DNA of 57,024 nt. Origin: Blautia faecis. GTDB lineage: Bacteria; Bacillota; Clostridia; Lachnospirales; Lachnospiraceae. The translations under genes and the position numbers were made by a program. Location of the stretch: the NCBI RefSeq assembly GCF_020554845.1, contig NZ_JAJCIA010000025.1:1-57024 (forward strand), read 5' to 3'. The notes under the pieces were generated by a model. The model was not told the origin of the DNA. It did no database searches and saw only the letters and a program-made list of their open reading frames with translations. This document shows, one piece after another, positions 17,363 through 27,748 of this stretch. Every line of letters begins with the position of its first letter. Position 1 is the first letter of the stretch.

Positions 17363-17435
17363 AATAGAAGAATAAGAAGTACATATGACTAGGGGAGAGC
17401 GTATGTAGAATATTAGTAATAAAAATAAATCAATT

Positions 17436-17467
17436 AAAAGCCCAGGCAGTTTTTGAACCTGGGCTTT
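17436..17467. terminator. Bidirectional terminator between fucosidase and AraC genes
   Basis: AAAAGCCCAGG pairs with CCTGGGCTTT around an 11-nt loop. A-rich and T-rich flanks on both sides suit both converging genes. Confidence 0.8.
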
Positions 17468-17477
17468 CGTATACAGA

Positions 17478-18368
17478 TCATTTCTTTTCTGGTTCAGTCA
17501 TCTGATTCTCTTCATTTTGCCGCAGTTGTTTCCGAAACTGTGACGGCGAAGCGCCAAACTGTTTCCGGAAAAAGCGGCTGAAATATAATGGATTTTCATA
17601 TCCAACCAGATTGGAAATTTCTGTAACATTGTAGTTTGTGGTTTCCAACAGAGATTTCGCATTTGAAAGACGCAGGTTCTGTATGTACTGGGCGGGTGTT
17701 GTATTCGTATATTGTTTGAAGTTCTGGATAAACCAGCTAACACTAATATTTTTCGAAGCTGCATATTTTTCAATATTAATCTGTTTATTGTAATGCATTC
17801 GGAAATAATCAACTGCCTGCGCCATGTCATCCATGATCATCGGATTCTTCTTGTGAGGTTTTACAAGAATCTGGCGGTGAAGATGGATTAAAAGCTGCAT
17901 AAAGTAATACACAAGAAGCTCTTCATAGTCTTCTTTCCGCAGCTGCAGTTCTTCAATCATGTTCATGTACAGATGCTTGTATTCCATGGAGACTCCGGAA
18001 TAAATCACACGAACGCCATCTGCAATGCCGTATTTGCGGAGGATATTTTTGACGTTATTCCCAGTAAAATGAACCCAGTACACTTCCGGATGGTCGGCAC
18101 CATAATAGTAGTAGCGCTGTTCTTCTTTTGGACGGTACAAAACCATGTTTCCAGCAGAAACAATTTCCTCTTTTCCATCAAAATAGAAATGTGCTTTTCC
18201 AGAAGCAACGTAAAGAAGCTGGTAATCAAGCCGACCTCGCGGCCGGTGCGTTGGCAGCTTCTTTATTGTGTACAGACGGTAAGTACCGCAGCTCCCTATA
18301 AAAATAGGATGTTTTTTATCTTTAAAATCCAAGCGTGTCTGGTGCCAGTAAGCGGAGTTTGTGTACAA
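17478..18368 (-). CDS. AraC-family regulator of the fucosyl-galactoside locus
   Basis: 296 residues. The N-terminal cupin domain shows LPTHRPRGRLDYQLLYVASGKAHFYF (in two parts) and ENMVLYRP-like GNMVLYRPKEEQRYYYYG. The C-terminal two helix-turn-helix motifs are INIEKYAASKNISVSWFIQNFK and VTEISNLVGYENPLYFSRFFRKQFGASPSQFRKQ. The start is a TTG (18366-18368), fixed by GGAGG nine bases upstream. It is divergent from lacZ, with a 218-bp shared control region. Operator copies before lacZ and the symporter, plus a perfect inverted repeat before this gene, make it the probable regulator of all three units. Confidence 0.9.
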   Translation of the reverse strand: MYTNSAYWHQTRLDFKDKKHPIFIGSCGTYRLYTIKKLPTHRPRGRLDYQLLYVASGKAHFYFDGKEEIVSAGNMVLYRPKEEQRYYYYGADHPEVYWVHFTGNNVKNILRKYGIADGVRVIYSGVSMEYKHLYMNMIEELQLRKEDYEELLVYYFMQLLIHLHRQILVKPHKKNPMIMDDMAQAVDYFRMHYNKQINIEKYAASKNISVSWFIQNFKQYTNTTPAQYIQNLRLSNAKSLLETTNYNVTEISNLVGYENPLYFSRFFRKQFGASPSQFRKQLRQNEENQMTEPEKK

Positions 18369-18386
18369 TATAAATTACCTCCTTGT

Positions 18387-18426
18387 AAATATGCACAATT
18401 TTTATTGGAACAGATTGTGCATATTT
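18387..18426. promoter_or_regulatory. Perfect 13-bp inverted repeat upstream of the AraC regulator
   Basis: AAATATGCACAAT and ATTGTGCATATTT face each other across 14 nt. Each arm contains the TTGTGCAT-R-TTT half-site found in the operators before lacZ and the symporter. The left arm adjoins the ribosome site of the regulator, so binding here would probably repress its own synthesis. Confidence 0.7.
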
Positions 18427-18478
18427 CAAAATTAATAAAAAAGTGTATATTTTTGTGTCTTTACTTGTTAAATTATAT

Positions 18479-18519
18479 CATTTTGTGCATGTTTTGTCGA
18501 ACAGAGTTTATGTAATTTT
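18479..18519 (+). promoter_or_regulatory. AraC-type operator and promoter of lacZ (copy 2)
   Basis: The same two-part element as copy 1 (ATTTTGTGCATGTTTTGT, 8 nt, GTTTATGTAATTTT), with the gap sequence different but the length identical. A TATAAT (18533-18538) follows after 13 bp. There is no good -35 hexamer, as expected for a promoter that depends on an activator. Confidence 0.75.
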
Positions 18520-18553
18520 TTTAAAAAACAGGTATAATCATATCAGATGTTAA

Positions 18554-21652
<3,099 letters not shown>

Positions 21653-21679
21653 TACAGAATAAAGAAGCTGATAGCTTAA

Positions 21680-21823
21680 ACGGAGCAGGCTATGGCAGCC
21701 ATTTCCCAGAAGGGAATCCGAATGACTATTACTGTACTTGCTTCTCTGCCAATCTTCGCGCTATATCCATTCATGCAGAAGTATTTCTCAAAAGGAATTA
21801 TGGTGGGTGCTGTAAAAGGCTGA
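21680..21823 (+). pseudogene. C-terminal fragment of a CUT1 sugar ABC transporter permease
   Basis: 47 codons open after a stop at 21677. They end in ASLPIFALYPFMQKYFSKG and IMVGAVKG, the standard C-terminus of MalG/LacG-type inner permeases. The rest of the gene is missing. A terminator-like hairpin (21831-21870) still follows, so this is the surviving 3' end of a former sugar-transport operon. Confidence 0.75.
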
Positions 21824-21830
21824 CTTTAAT

Positions 21831-21870
21831 AATCCCTGGCATTCGATCATTATGACAGATGCCGGGGATT
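21831..21870 (+). terminator. Terminator after the permease fragment
   Basis: AATCCCTGGCAT pairs with ATGCCGGGGATT (one G-T pair) around a 16-nt loop. It may now end the lacZ transcript. Confidence 0.7.
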
Positions 21871-22009
21871 TGTGTATTACAAACTAAAAAAGTATACTGC
21901 ATATGAAATATTGACCAGATAGTTGCTGTAAAAATTTATCCATAAAAAATTCTGTAACAACAGAGTATGAATTGGAGTGCAAATTCCGGCTCATCTGAGC
22001 ACGATATCC

Positions 22010-22680
22010 GTAAGCGCTTAGATCTTGGGTAGCTTTACTGTCTACGTTTTAAAACTCATAATGATAGTAAATAGATTTTTACTACACTCCGCTTGATAGG
22101 AGATAGAAATTTACTACATTTGGAGGTTTCATTATGAGTAAGAAACGTGCTCCAGGGCGTTCCCTGGACGAATGGATGGAACTGGTAACCGAATGCAGAC
22201 AAAGTGGCCTGACAGATGCTGCATGGTGTAATGAGCATGGGATATCTCCCAGCTGTTTTTACAATGCAGTTACCCGTCTCCGCCAAAAAGCCTGTCAGAT
22301 ACCGGATCCAGCCCCCAAAGACAGCTCTCTTGACCTTACATCCCATAAACAGGATGTAGTCCAGATTGCTATAGAACCGGAGTCTTCTCCGGCAGGACTG
22401 ATCCCAGATAATGGGAACAGACCTATGCACCTTGACAATTCACATACAATTGAAATCGAAGCAGACGGATTGCTTATACGAATGAGTAATGAAATCAAAC
22501 CGTTACTTCTGTATGTTTCTGCCAATCACCTTCATCCGGAAGATTACGACCCCAAAATACTTTTTCTTCCGGATGACTCTATCTATAAAAAATGGTTCTT
22601 TATTAAATAGGCACATCCTTTGAAACAAATTATTCTCATGAGACGCATAATGTAGCTATTGCATTGTGCGCCTTTTCTTT
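22010..22680 (+). mobile_element. IS66-family remnant 1
   Basis: It begins with GTAAGCG (22010-22016), the usual IS66 terminus, 124 bp before a tnpA-type gene. tnpB, tnpC and the right end are absent. A hairpin (CGCATAATG/CATTGTGCG, 22644-22670) follows the gene. Limits are approximate. Confidence 0.6.
22134..22610 (+). CDS. IS66 accessory protein TnpA-like
   Basis: 158 residues. The first 60 (RSLDEWMELVTECRQSGLTD, AAWCNEHGISPSCFYNAVTRLR) are the helix-turn-helix domain of IS66 TnpA/Orf1 proteins and align with the copy at 51736. The TIEIEADGLLIRMSNE stretch matches the end of the family. The last 30 residues (after LLLYVSANHL) do not look like TnpA, and the frame may run past a deletion point. 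A good ribosome site (TTGGAGG) precedes the ATG. The downstream transposase genes are missing, so the element cannot move by itself. Confidence 0.7.
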   Translation: MSKKRAPGRSLDEWMELVTECRQSGLTDAAWCNEHGISPSCFYNAVTRLRQKACQIPDPAPKDSSLDLTSHKQDVVQIAIEPESSPAGLIPDNGNRPMHLDNSHTIEIEADGLLIRMSNEIKPLLLYVSANHLHPEDYDPKILFLPDDSIYKKWFFIK

Positions 22681-23287
22681 TATCCCATGAACAGTTAATT
22701 CCAGTCAGATTGTCCTTTTATCAAGTTTTAAATGTTTTCTTACAAAAACAGACCATATTTACCAAAATCATACCTGTTTTTCTTTCCATGTCAGGCAAAA
22801 AAATCTCTGTTTTTCAATAGGGCTTTCCCTATTTTTGTGACCAAACTGGTTTATAATTGTATGCCCAAGCTAAAAACACTTGAATTTTTTCCATATTAAG
22901 TGACCAAGGCTGGCTTCTGATCCTATCGCAAGCTAAAAAAAGCCTCTTTTTCTATAATATTTCCAGCATGATTCTATATTCAAGCCGATTTCACAAACAA
23001 AGCTTGCGCTTCCCTTACCTCCTGTTATATAATAAAAGGTACTGTTAACGGTCATTACTATCATTATATGGGAAATAGTTTTGCAATTTTCTAAATAAGG
23101 AAGCTGTTTCTCACTAAAAAAGTGACCAAACCCACTTTTTAGCCCCATAATGAGCTAAAAAATAGGGCTTATTTTTACAGATTATCAATAAGCTCTAAAT
23201 CAGGCAGATATTCTATGACAGCAATCTATGTTTTGCAAACTCTGCCGTCTTTATTGTAAGATATATACAAAATACGAAAGGAAAACT
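22681..23287. repeat. Non-coding stretch with three copies of GTGACCAAR-N22/23-AGCTAAAAA
   Basis: No gene was seen in this interval. It contains a two-part motif three times, at 22837-22876, 22900-22939 and 23122-23161. In every copy GTGACCAA starts exactly 31 bp before AGCTAAAAA, while the sequence between differs. The spacing between copies (63 and 222 bp) and the variable centre argue against a CRISPR array. The rest is AT-rich with T-runs. Confidence 0.6.
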
Positions 23288-23428
23288 ATGAGAAAATTAG
23301 CACTTAGTGACGAAGTATTACTTAGTGTTGACAAAGCAGCTCGCTACATTGGCGGTGAAGTCAACTCCATAATGAAGGATAAAAAAGAGGTGACCACCCG
23401 GGTCGCATTTTGCTTCCCGGATGTCTAA
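23288..23428 (+). pseudogene. N-terminal fragment of a B12-binding radical SAM protein (TIGR03960-like)
   Basis: 46 codons from ATG 23288 (AAAGGAAA upstream) read MRKLALSDEVLLSVDKAARY and IGGEVNSIMKDKK, then ending RVAFCFPDV. This is the typical start of the conserved clostridial cobalamin-binding radical SAM family TIGR03960, whose full members exceed 600 residues and continue YEIGMSHLG. Here a stop follows the Val directly and the rest of the gene is gone. Confidence 0.7.
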
Positions 23429-23981
23429 GACACGATTTTTTTACCTACTCCCTTTTAAAATCACTTAGTGCTATTTGCCGTTATTTCCTACCTTTTTATC
23501 TGTATTATTTTGTGTTAGTTCGTGTTATTTAAGCTTAAAAGGGATTCAATAACACAAAATAAGCCTTTGACAAAAGGCCATTTTTGACCACCTTTTGCAA
23601 TCAATTTTCTGTTTCATACTTTCGGATCATGCCCTTTTATATGACAAAATTTGATCTTTTTGTAAAAAACAGGTTTTTATGCAATCTGTCAGTTATCTAA
23701 TAATACTTCTTATGGTTACAGTTCGGTTTCCAGACGGCTATTGCTGGTATTTTCCTTATAGTGTTATGGAATTACATACTGTGTTACATAGTGCTATTTG
23801 AGCGCAAATAACGCAAAATAGTATTTATACGAGAAAGTGTTACTAAAATTTATTTTCTATTGCATCTGTTCACTCATCATAAAAAGTATCTTGTAAAGGA
23901 ATTCCATTAATGTTAAGATAGAATCAGATAAAAGCACTTTCACATTCATCAATCGAAAATGCCAGGAGGTGATTGCTGTAA
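23429..23981. other. AT-rich non-coding stretch with inverted repeats
   Basis: No gene was seen in these 553 bp. Repeated and inverted words occur: TTTTGTGTTAGTTCGTGTTATTT with AATAACACAAAATA (about 23508-23563), GCCTTT/AAAGGC (about 23570-23583) and TGTGTTACATAGTGCTATTTG with CAAATAACGCAAAATA (about 23778-23822). These could be decayed promoter or terminator structures, or mobile-element ends. Confidence 0.35.
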
Positions 23982-24839
23982 ATGACTGATGAAAACACCC
24001 TATTAAACAGTGATTTAGAGTCACGCTACGAAAAATACAAAGGCATTATTAAGAATTTTACACTCATGAGTGATATATTTATGCGAAACGTGTTCAAGAA
24101 AAGAGAATGTCTGGAATATGTTCTGCAGGTCATTATGGAGAAACAGGATTTATACGTGATTGATCAGGTAATCCAAAAAGATTATAAAAATTTGCAGGGA
24201 CGCTCCGCAGTAATGGACTGCGTTGCCAGGGATTCCACAAGCAAACAATTTGATGTGGAAATCCAGCAGGATAATGAAGGAGCTTCCCCCAAAAGAGCCC
24301 GGTACCATAGTGGACTGATGGATATGAATACCTTAAATCCCGGACAGGATTTTGAGGAACTGCCGGAAAGCTATGTAATTTTTATTACTCGGGACGATAT
24401 TCTTGGATATGGACTTCCCATTTACCACATTGACCGGCAGATTAAAGAACTGAACGAGGCTTTTCAAGATGAAGCACATATCATATATGTAAATTCCAGG
24501 AAGCAGGATGATACAGAACTTGGAAGACTGATGCATGATCTACACTGTAAAAAGGCAGATGAGATGCACAGTCCGATTCTTGCAAAACGAGTATATGAAT
24601 TGAAGGAGACGCAGAAAGGGGTGGAACTTATGTGCCATGAAATGGAGAAAATTTATAGTGAAGGAATGGAAAGCGGAGAGAAACGTGGTATAGAAATGGG
24701 CGAGTTAAAAGCCAAAAAAGAAACCATCCTTTCGCTGGCTGAAATGGGAATCCCAGTTGATAAAATTGCGAAAGCCGTAAATCTCAGCGAAAAAGATGTC
24801 CAGAAATGGATTGATGAGAATTTGTGCATAATGAAATAA
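23982..24839 (+). CDS. Rpn/PD-(D/E)XK nuclease family protein ('recombination-promoting nuclease/putative transposase')
   Basis: 285 residues. The N-terminus (TLMSDIFMRNVFKKRECLEY) matches the family start. The nuclease core shows AVMDCVARD and, 12 residues later, FDVEIQQDN, the D...E-x-Q signature of PD-(D/E)XK enzymes, followed by KRARYHSGLMDM. The C-terminal third is a charged helical tail with EGMESGEKRGIEMGE-type repeats and a small helix-turn-helix-like end (GIPVDKIAKAVNLSEKDVQKWI). Such genes are numerous in Lachnospiraceae. E. coli RpnA is a DNA endonuclease that promotes RecA-independent recombination. The gene appears intact and has GGAGGTGA upstream. Confidence 0.85.
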   Translation: MTDENTLLNSDLESRYEKYKGIIKNFTLMSDIFMRNVFKKRECLEYVLQVIMEKQDLYVIDQVIQKDYKNLQGRSAVMDCVARDSTSKQFDVEIQQDNEGASPKRARYHSGLMDMNTLNPGQDFEELPESYVIFITRDDILGYGLPIYHIDRQIKELNEAFQDEAHIIYVNSRKQDDTELGRLMHDLHCKKADEMHSPILAKRVYELKETQKGVELMCHEMEKIYSEGMESGEKRGIEMGELKAKKETILSLAEMGIPVDKIAKAVNLSEKDVQKWIDENLCIMK

Positions 24840-24959
24840 GTAGGATAATATTGTTGATGGGCAGGTCTGTTTCGGGCTTGCTCATTTTTCAAAGAACTTA
24901 CTAATCTTTCACAAAATGAAGATTTTTATAATGTACCCTATAAGGTGGACACAACAAGC

Positions 24960-25293
24960 CAAAGGGATTACTTGAAATGTTGATTACCGCTAGGGAAAAT
25001 AATATATGAGCGCCACGCCAGAAGAAAAAAAGAAGCGGTTACATAAAGATTTTGATATTGCCATGACAGAAGAATTCGAGAGTGAGGTGAGAGACATGTG
25101 TAATCTAAGTAGAGCTCTTGTAGACCAGGGAATTGAACAAGGAATGAAACAGGGAGTTGAAAAAGAAAAAATGTCCCTGGCCCAGATGATGATCGAGGAA
25201 AAGGAACCTGTCGATAAGATTTCAAAATATACAGGCTATGCTATCGACAAGTTAAAGGAAATTGCAGCGGCAATGGGACAGACACTTGTGTAA
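24960..25293 (+). pseudogene. C-terminal remnant of a second Rpn-family gene
   Basis: The readable part (25006-25293) starts mid-protein and carries MTEEFESEVRDMCNLSRALVDQGIEQGMKQG (in two parts), the tail that follows the nuclease core in a common Rpn subfamily. A short in-frame piece upstream (KPKGLLEMLITARENNI) ends in a stop at about 25010. The nuclease core is missing. Confidence 0.6.
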
Positions 25294-25405
25294 CATATGA
25301 TTTTATAGGAAGAGGCTGTCGGGAAATAGACAGTTCTAAGAGAGGGAGGGTGTGACTCATATAAACACAATTAACAAAATGAAATCAAAAATGTAGTGGG
25401 ATTTG

Positions 25406-25450
25406 AGGAATCAAAACGACTTCCAGATGGATCGTTCTTGATTCCTTTTT
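25406..25450 (+). terminator. Stem-loop terminator
   Basis: AGGAATCAA pairs with TTGATTCCT, with an inner ACGA/TCGT extension, then a T5 run. It separates the Rpn debris from the two-component operon. Confidence 0.8.
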
Positions 25451-25562
25451 CTTTACAAATCGGTTACGTTCGCAGTACTGAAATTAGTGTATAATTGTAA
25501 TAGTAAAAATCACGCACAATAAAGAAATAATCGGGTTTGTGTAAAATGAAAGGAACATTATT

Positions 25563-26228
25563 ATGAAAGCAAGAATACTGGTGATAGAAGATGAAATGGC
25601 AATCAATGATCTGCTTTGTATGAATCTGGAAGCTGCTGGTTATGAAACAGTAGGTTATCTGGATGGAAATGATGCAAGTGAAGGCGTCGTACAGGACCAT
25701 GAATTTCAGTGCGCACTTGTGGATATTATGCTTCCGGGAAAGGATGGTTATACCCTTTTACCGGAATTAAAAAAGTTTGGTATTCCGGTTATATTTCTTA
25801 CGGCAAAGGCTGATGTTACAAGTAAAGTAAAAGGGTTAAAAGACGGAGCCGAGGACTATATAGTAAAGCCTTTTGAAATGCTGGAGGTAATGGTGCGTTT
25901 GGAAAAAGTGTTAGATCGTTATGGAACGGCACCGAAACAGATTCAGATAGACGATGTCATAATTGATACCGTAAGTCACATAGTTACGAAAAATGGAGAA
26001 GAAATATATTTAAAACCTATGGAATATAACTGCCTCATGGTGTTCGTAAAAAATCCAAATAAAGCACTTACCAGAAGCCAGATCTTGCAGGAACTATGGA
26101 ATGAGGAATTCTGCGGAGAAACAAGAACTGTGGATGCACACGTTGGACGCATCAGAAAAAAACTAAGCTGGCAGGATAAAATCAAAACCATTCCCAGAAT
26201 TGGTTATCGACTTGAGGTGGATTTATGA
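25563..26228 (+). CDS. OmpR-family response regulator
   Basis: 221 residues. The receiver domain (about 3-115) has the acidic pocket (IEDE), phospho-acceptor Asp54 in VDIMLPGKDG, and Lys in LTAKAD. The winged-helix DNA-binding domain (about 125-221) has MEYNCLMVFVKNPNKALTRSQI, RTVDAHVGRIRKKL and the terminal RIGYRLEV. Its stop overlaps the kinase start by 4 bp. It probably activates the following seven-gene transport unit, whose genes run in the same direction. Confidence 0.93.
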   Translation: MKARILVIEDEMAINDLLCMNLEAAGYETVGYLDGNDASEGVVQDHEFQCALVDIMLPGKDGYTLLPELKKFGIPVIFLTAKADVTSKVKGLKDGAEDYIVKPFEMLEVMVRLEKVLDRYGTAPKQIQIDDVIIDTVSHIVTKNGEEIYLKPMEYNCLMVFVKNPNKALTRSQILQELWNEEFCGETRTVDAHVGRIRKKLSWQDKIKTIPRIGYRLEVDL

Positions 26229-27649
26229 AGCTATTTACGAAAATTTTTTTACAGGTAATCTGCATGGTGCTTCTGCTGTCATCTGGAATTTTTTTCTATA
26301 CAACTTACAGGTGGAAAAATCAGAGCATACAGAATATCAACAGTTATGAAAATAGCAGGTTTCAAACAAATATTTCTAAGTTTGAAAACATGCTAATGCG
26401 GATTAAAAGCAAAACACAGGACTCTGATGATAAAATCCGGGAAAAAATGATTATTTATGCTTTTCGTCAGGTATTCCACGACAGCGCCGTTTTATATCAG
26501 GATGGAAAAGAACAATATAATGGGACAAAATATGAGTTTGATCTGCAAAATATCAGAAACCTAACAAAAAACAAACATGATGGATTCGAAAATGACATCT
26601 ATTGTGATAAACCACTGCTCAGCAAAACAAATGGCAACGTATTTTTGCTCTTTTATTCTTCCAGCTACAGTTCTACAGACATGAACTATCAGATTGTCAC
26701 CTACAAAGATATTACCAGTGTACAAAAACAGAGTCAGACACTGTTTTATCAGGCAGGAGGGTTTACCCTGTTTCTGGTTCTGTTTGTTGGCTTTTTCCTG
26801 TTTTTGACTTTGCGGAAAATTATGGAACCGCTCACAAGGCTAAAAGAAGCGGCTGTTTCTGTGGCAAATGGAAATTATGAGATAAAAGTGCCATCAGAAG
26901 GAAAAATGGAACTGGCACAGGTTGGGAAAAGCTTTAATCTTATGACAGGTAAAGTAAGGGAGCAGATTGAAAAGCTTTCTTCCGTAAACCAGGCACAGAG
27001 ACAGCTGCTTGGAAGTTTGGCCCATGAATTAAAGACCCCAATGACCGCAATCATAGGATATGCAGATACACTTCTAACGGTACGCCTATCTCCCAAGAGG
27101 CAGGAGATAGCGCTTGATTATATTAGAAATGAATGCCGAAGGCTTTCCAGACTTTCTGTGAAAATGCTGGAACTTACCGGATTATATGAAACAGGTGAAA
27201 CAGAATTTGTTCCAGTGGAAGTTCAGATGAATCAATTTCTGGAAGCTGTAAAAAAACTTGTTACTTACAGGCTTCAGGAGAAAAAAATTTGTCTTGAAAT
27301 ACATTGTAATCCAGAGAATCTTAGAAAAACATTTGATCCGGACCTTATGATGAGTGCAGTGACAAATTTTATTGATAATGCAGTCAAGGCTTCCGATGAG
27401 AATTCAAAAATCGTACTGGAGGCAACCCAAAATCATTTATCCGTTCAGGATTATGGGAAGGGAATTCCAGAAGAAGATCTGAAAAGAGTAACAGAAGCTT
27501 TTTATATGGTCGATAAATCACGTTCCAGAGTAAAGGGAAGTGTTGGGCTTGGTCTTGCGCTATGCCAGAAAATTGCAGATATACATGGATTTCAGCTGGA
27601 AATTACAAGCCATCTGGGAAAAGGAACAATCGTATCTGTTTTATGGTAA
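26225..27649 (+). CDS. Sensor histidine kinase
   Basis: 474 residues. Two membrane helices (about 8-27 and 177-199) enclose an extracellular sensor domain of about 150 residues with no recognised fold. A HAMP domain follows (RKIMEPLTRLKEAAVSVANGNY). The H-box LAHELKTPMTAI carries His267. N box (TNFIDNAVKASD) and G boxes (VQDYGKGIPEED, GLGLALCQKI) complete an intact kinase core. It is co-transcribed with the OmpR-type regulator. The signal is unknown, but the operon context suggests an envelope stress or an exported peptide. Confidence 0.93.
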   Translation: MKLFTKIFLQVICMVLLLSSGIFFYTTYRWKNQSIQNINSYENSRFQTNISKFENMLMRIKSKTQDSDDKIREKMIIYAFRQVFHDSAVLYQDGKEQYNGTKYEFDLQNIRNLTKNKHDGFENDIYCDKPLLSKTNGNVFLLFYSSSYSSTDMNYQIVTYKDITSVQKQSQTLFYQAGGFTLFLVLFVGFFLFLTLRKIMEPLTRLKEAAVSVANGNYEIKVPSEGKMELAQVGKSFNLMTGKVREQIEKLSSVNQAQRQLLGSLAHELKTPMTAIIGYADTLLTVRLSPKRQEIALDYIRNECRRLSRLSVKMLELTGLYETGETEFVPVEVQMNQFLEAVKKLVTYRLQEKKICLEIHCNPENLRKTFDPDLMMSAVTNFIDNAVKASDENSKIVLEATQNHLSVQDYGKGIPEEDLKRVTEAFYMVDKSRSRVKGSVGLGLALCQKIADIHGFQLEITSHLGKGTIVSVLW

Positions 27650-27748
27650 ATAATTGGAATTTACAGAACAGTTACAACTTGCGGAAGATTTGGTGCAATG
27701 AAAGATGCTATACTTGTGGACATAAACAGGAAGGAGAATTTATTCAAC

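Noticed and set aside
22837..23161. Possible CRISPR-like repeats
   Set aside because: The shared words are only 8-9 bp, the distances between copies are unequal (63 and 222 bp), and no cas gene is present.
27698..27748. Earlier start for the lipoprotein
   Set aside because: It would place a charged segment before the lipoprotein signal; the ATG at 27749 directly precedes the signal and has AAGGAG upstream.
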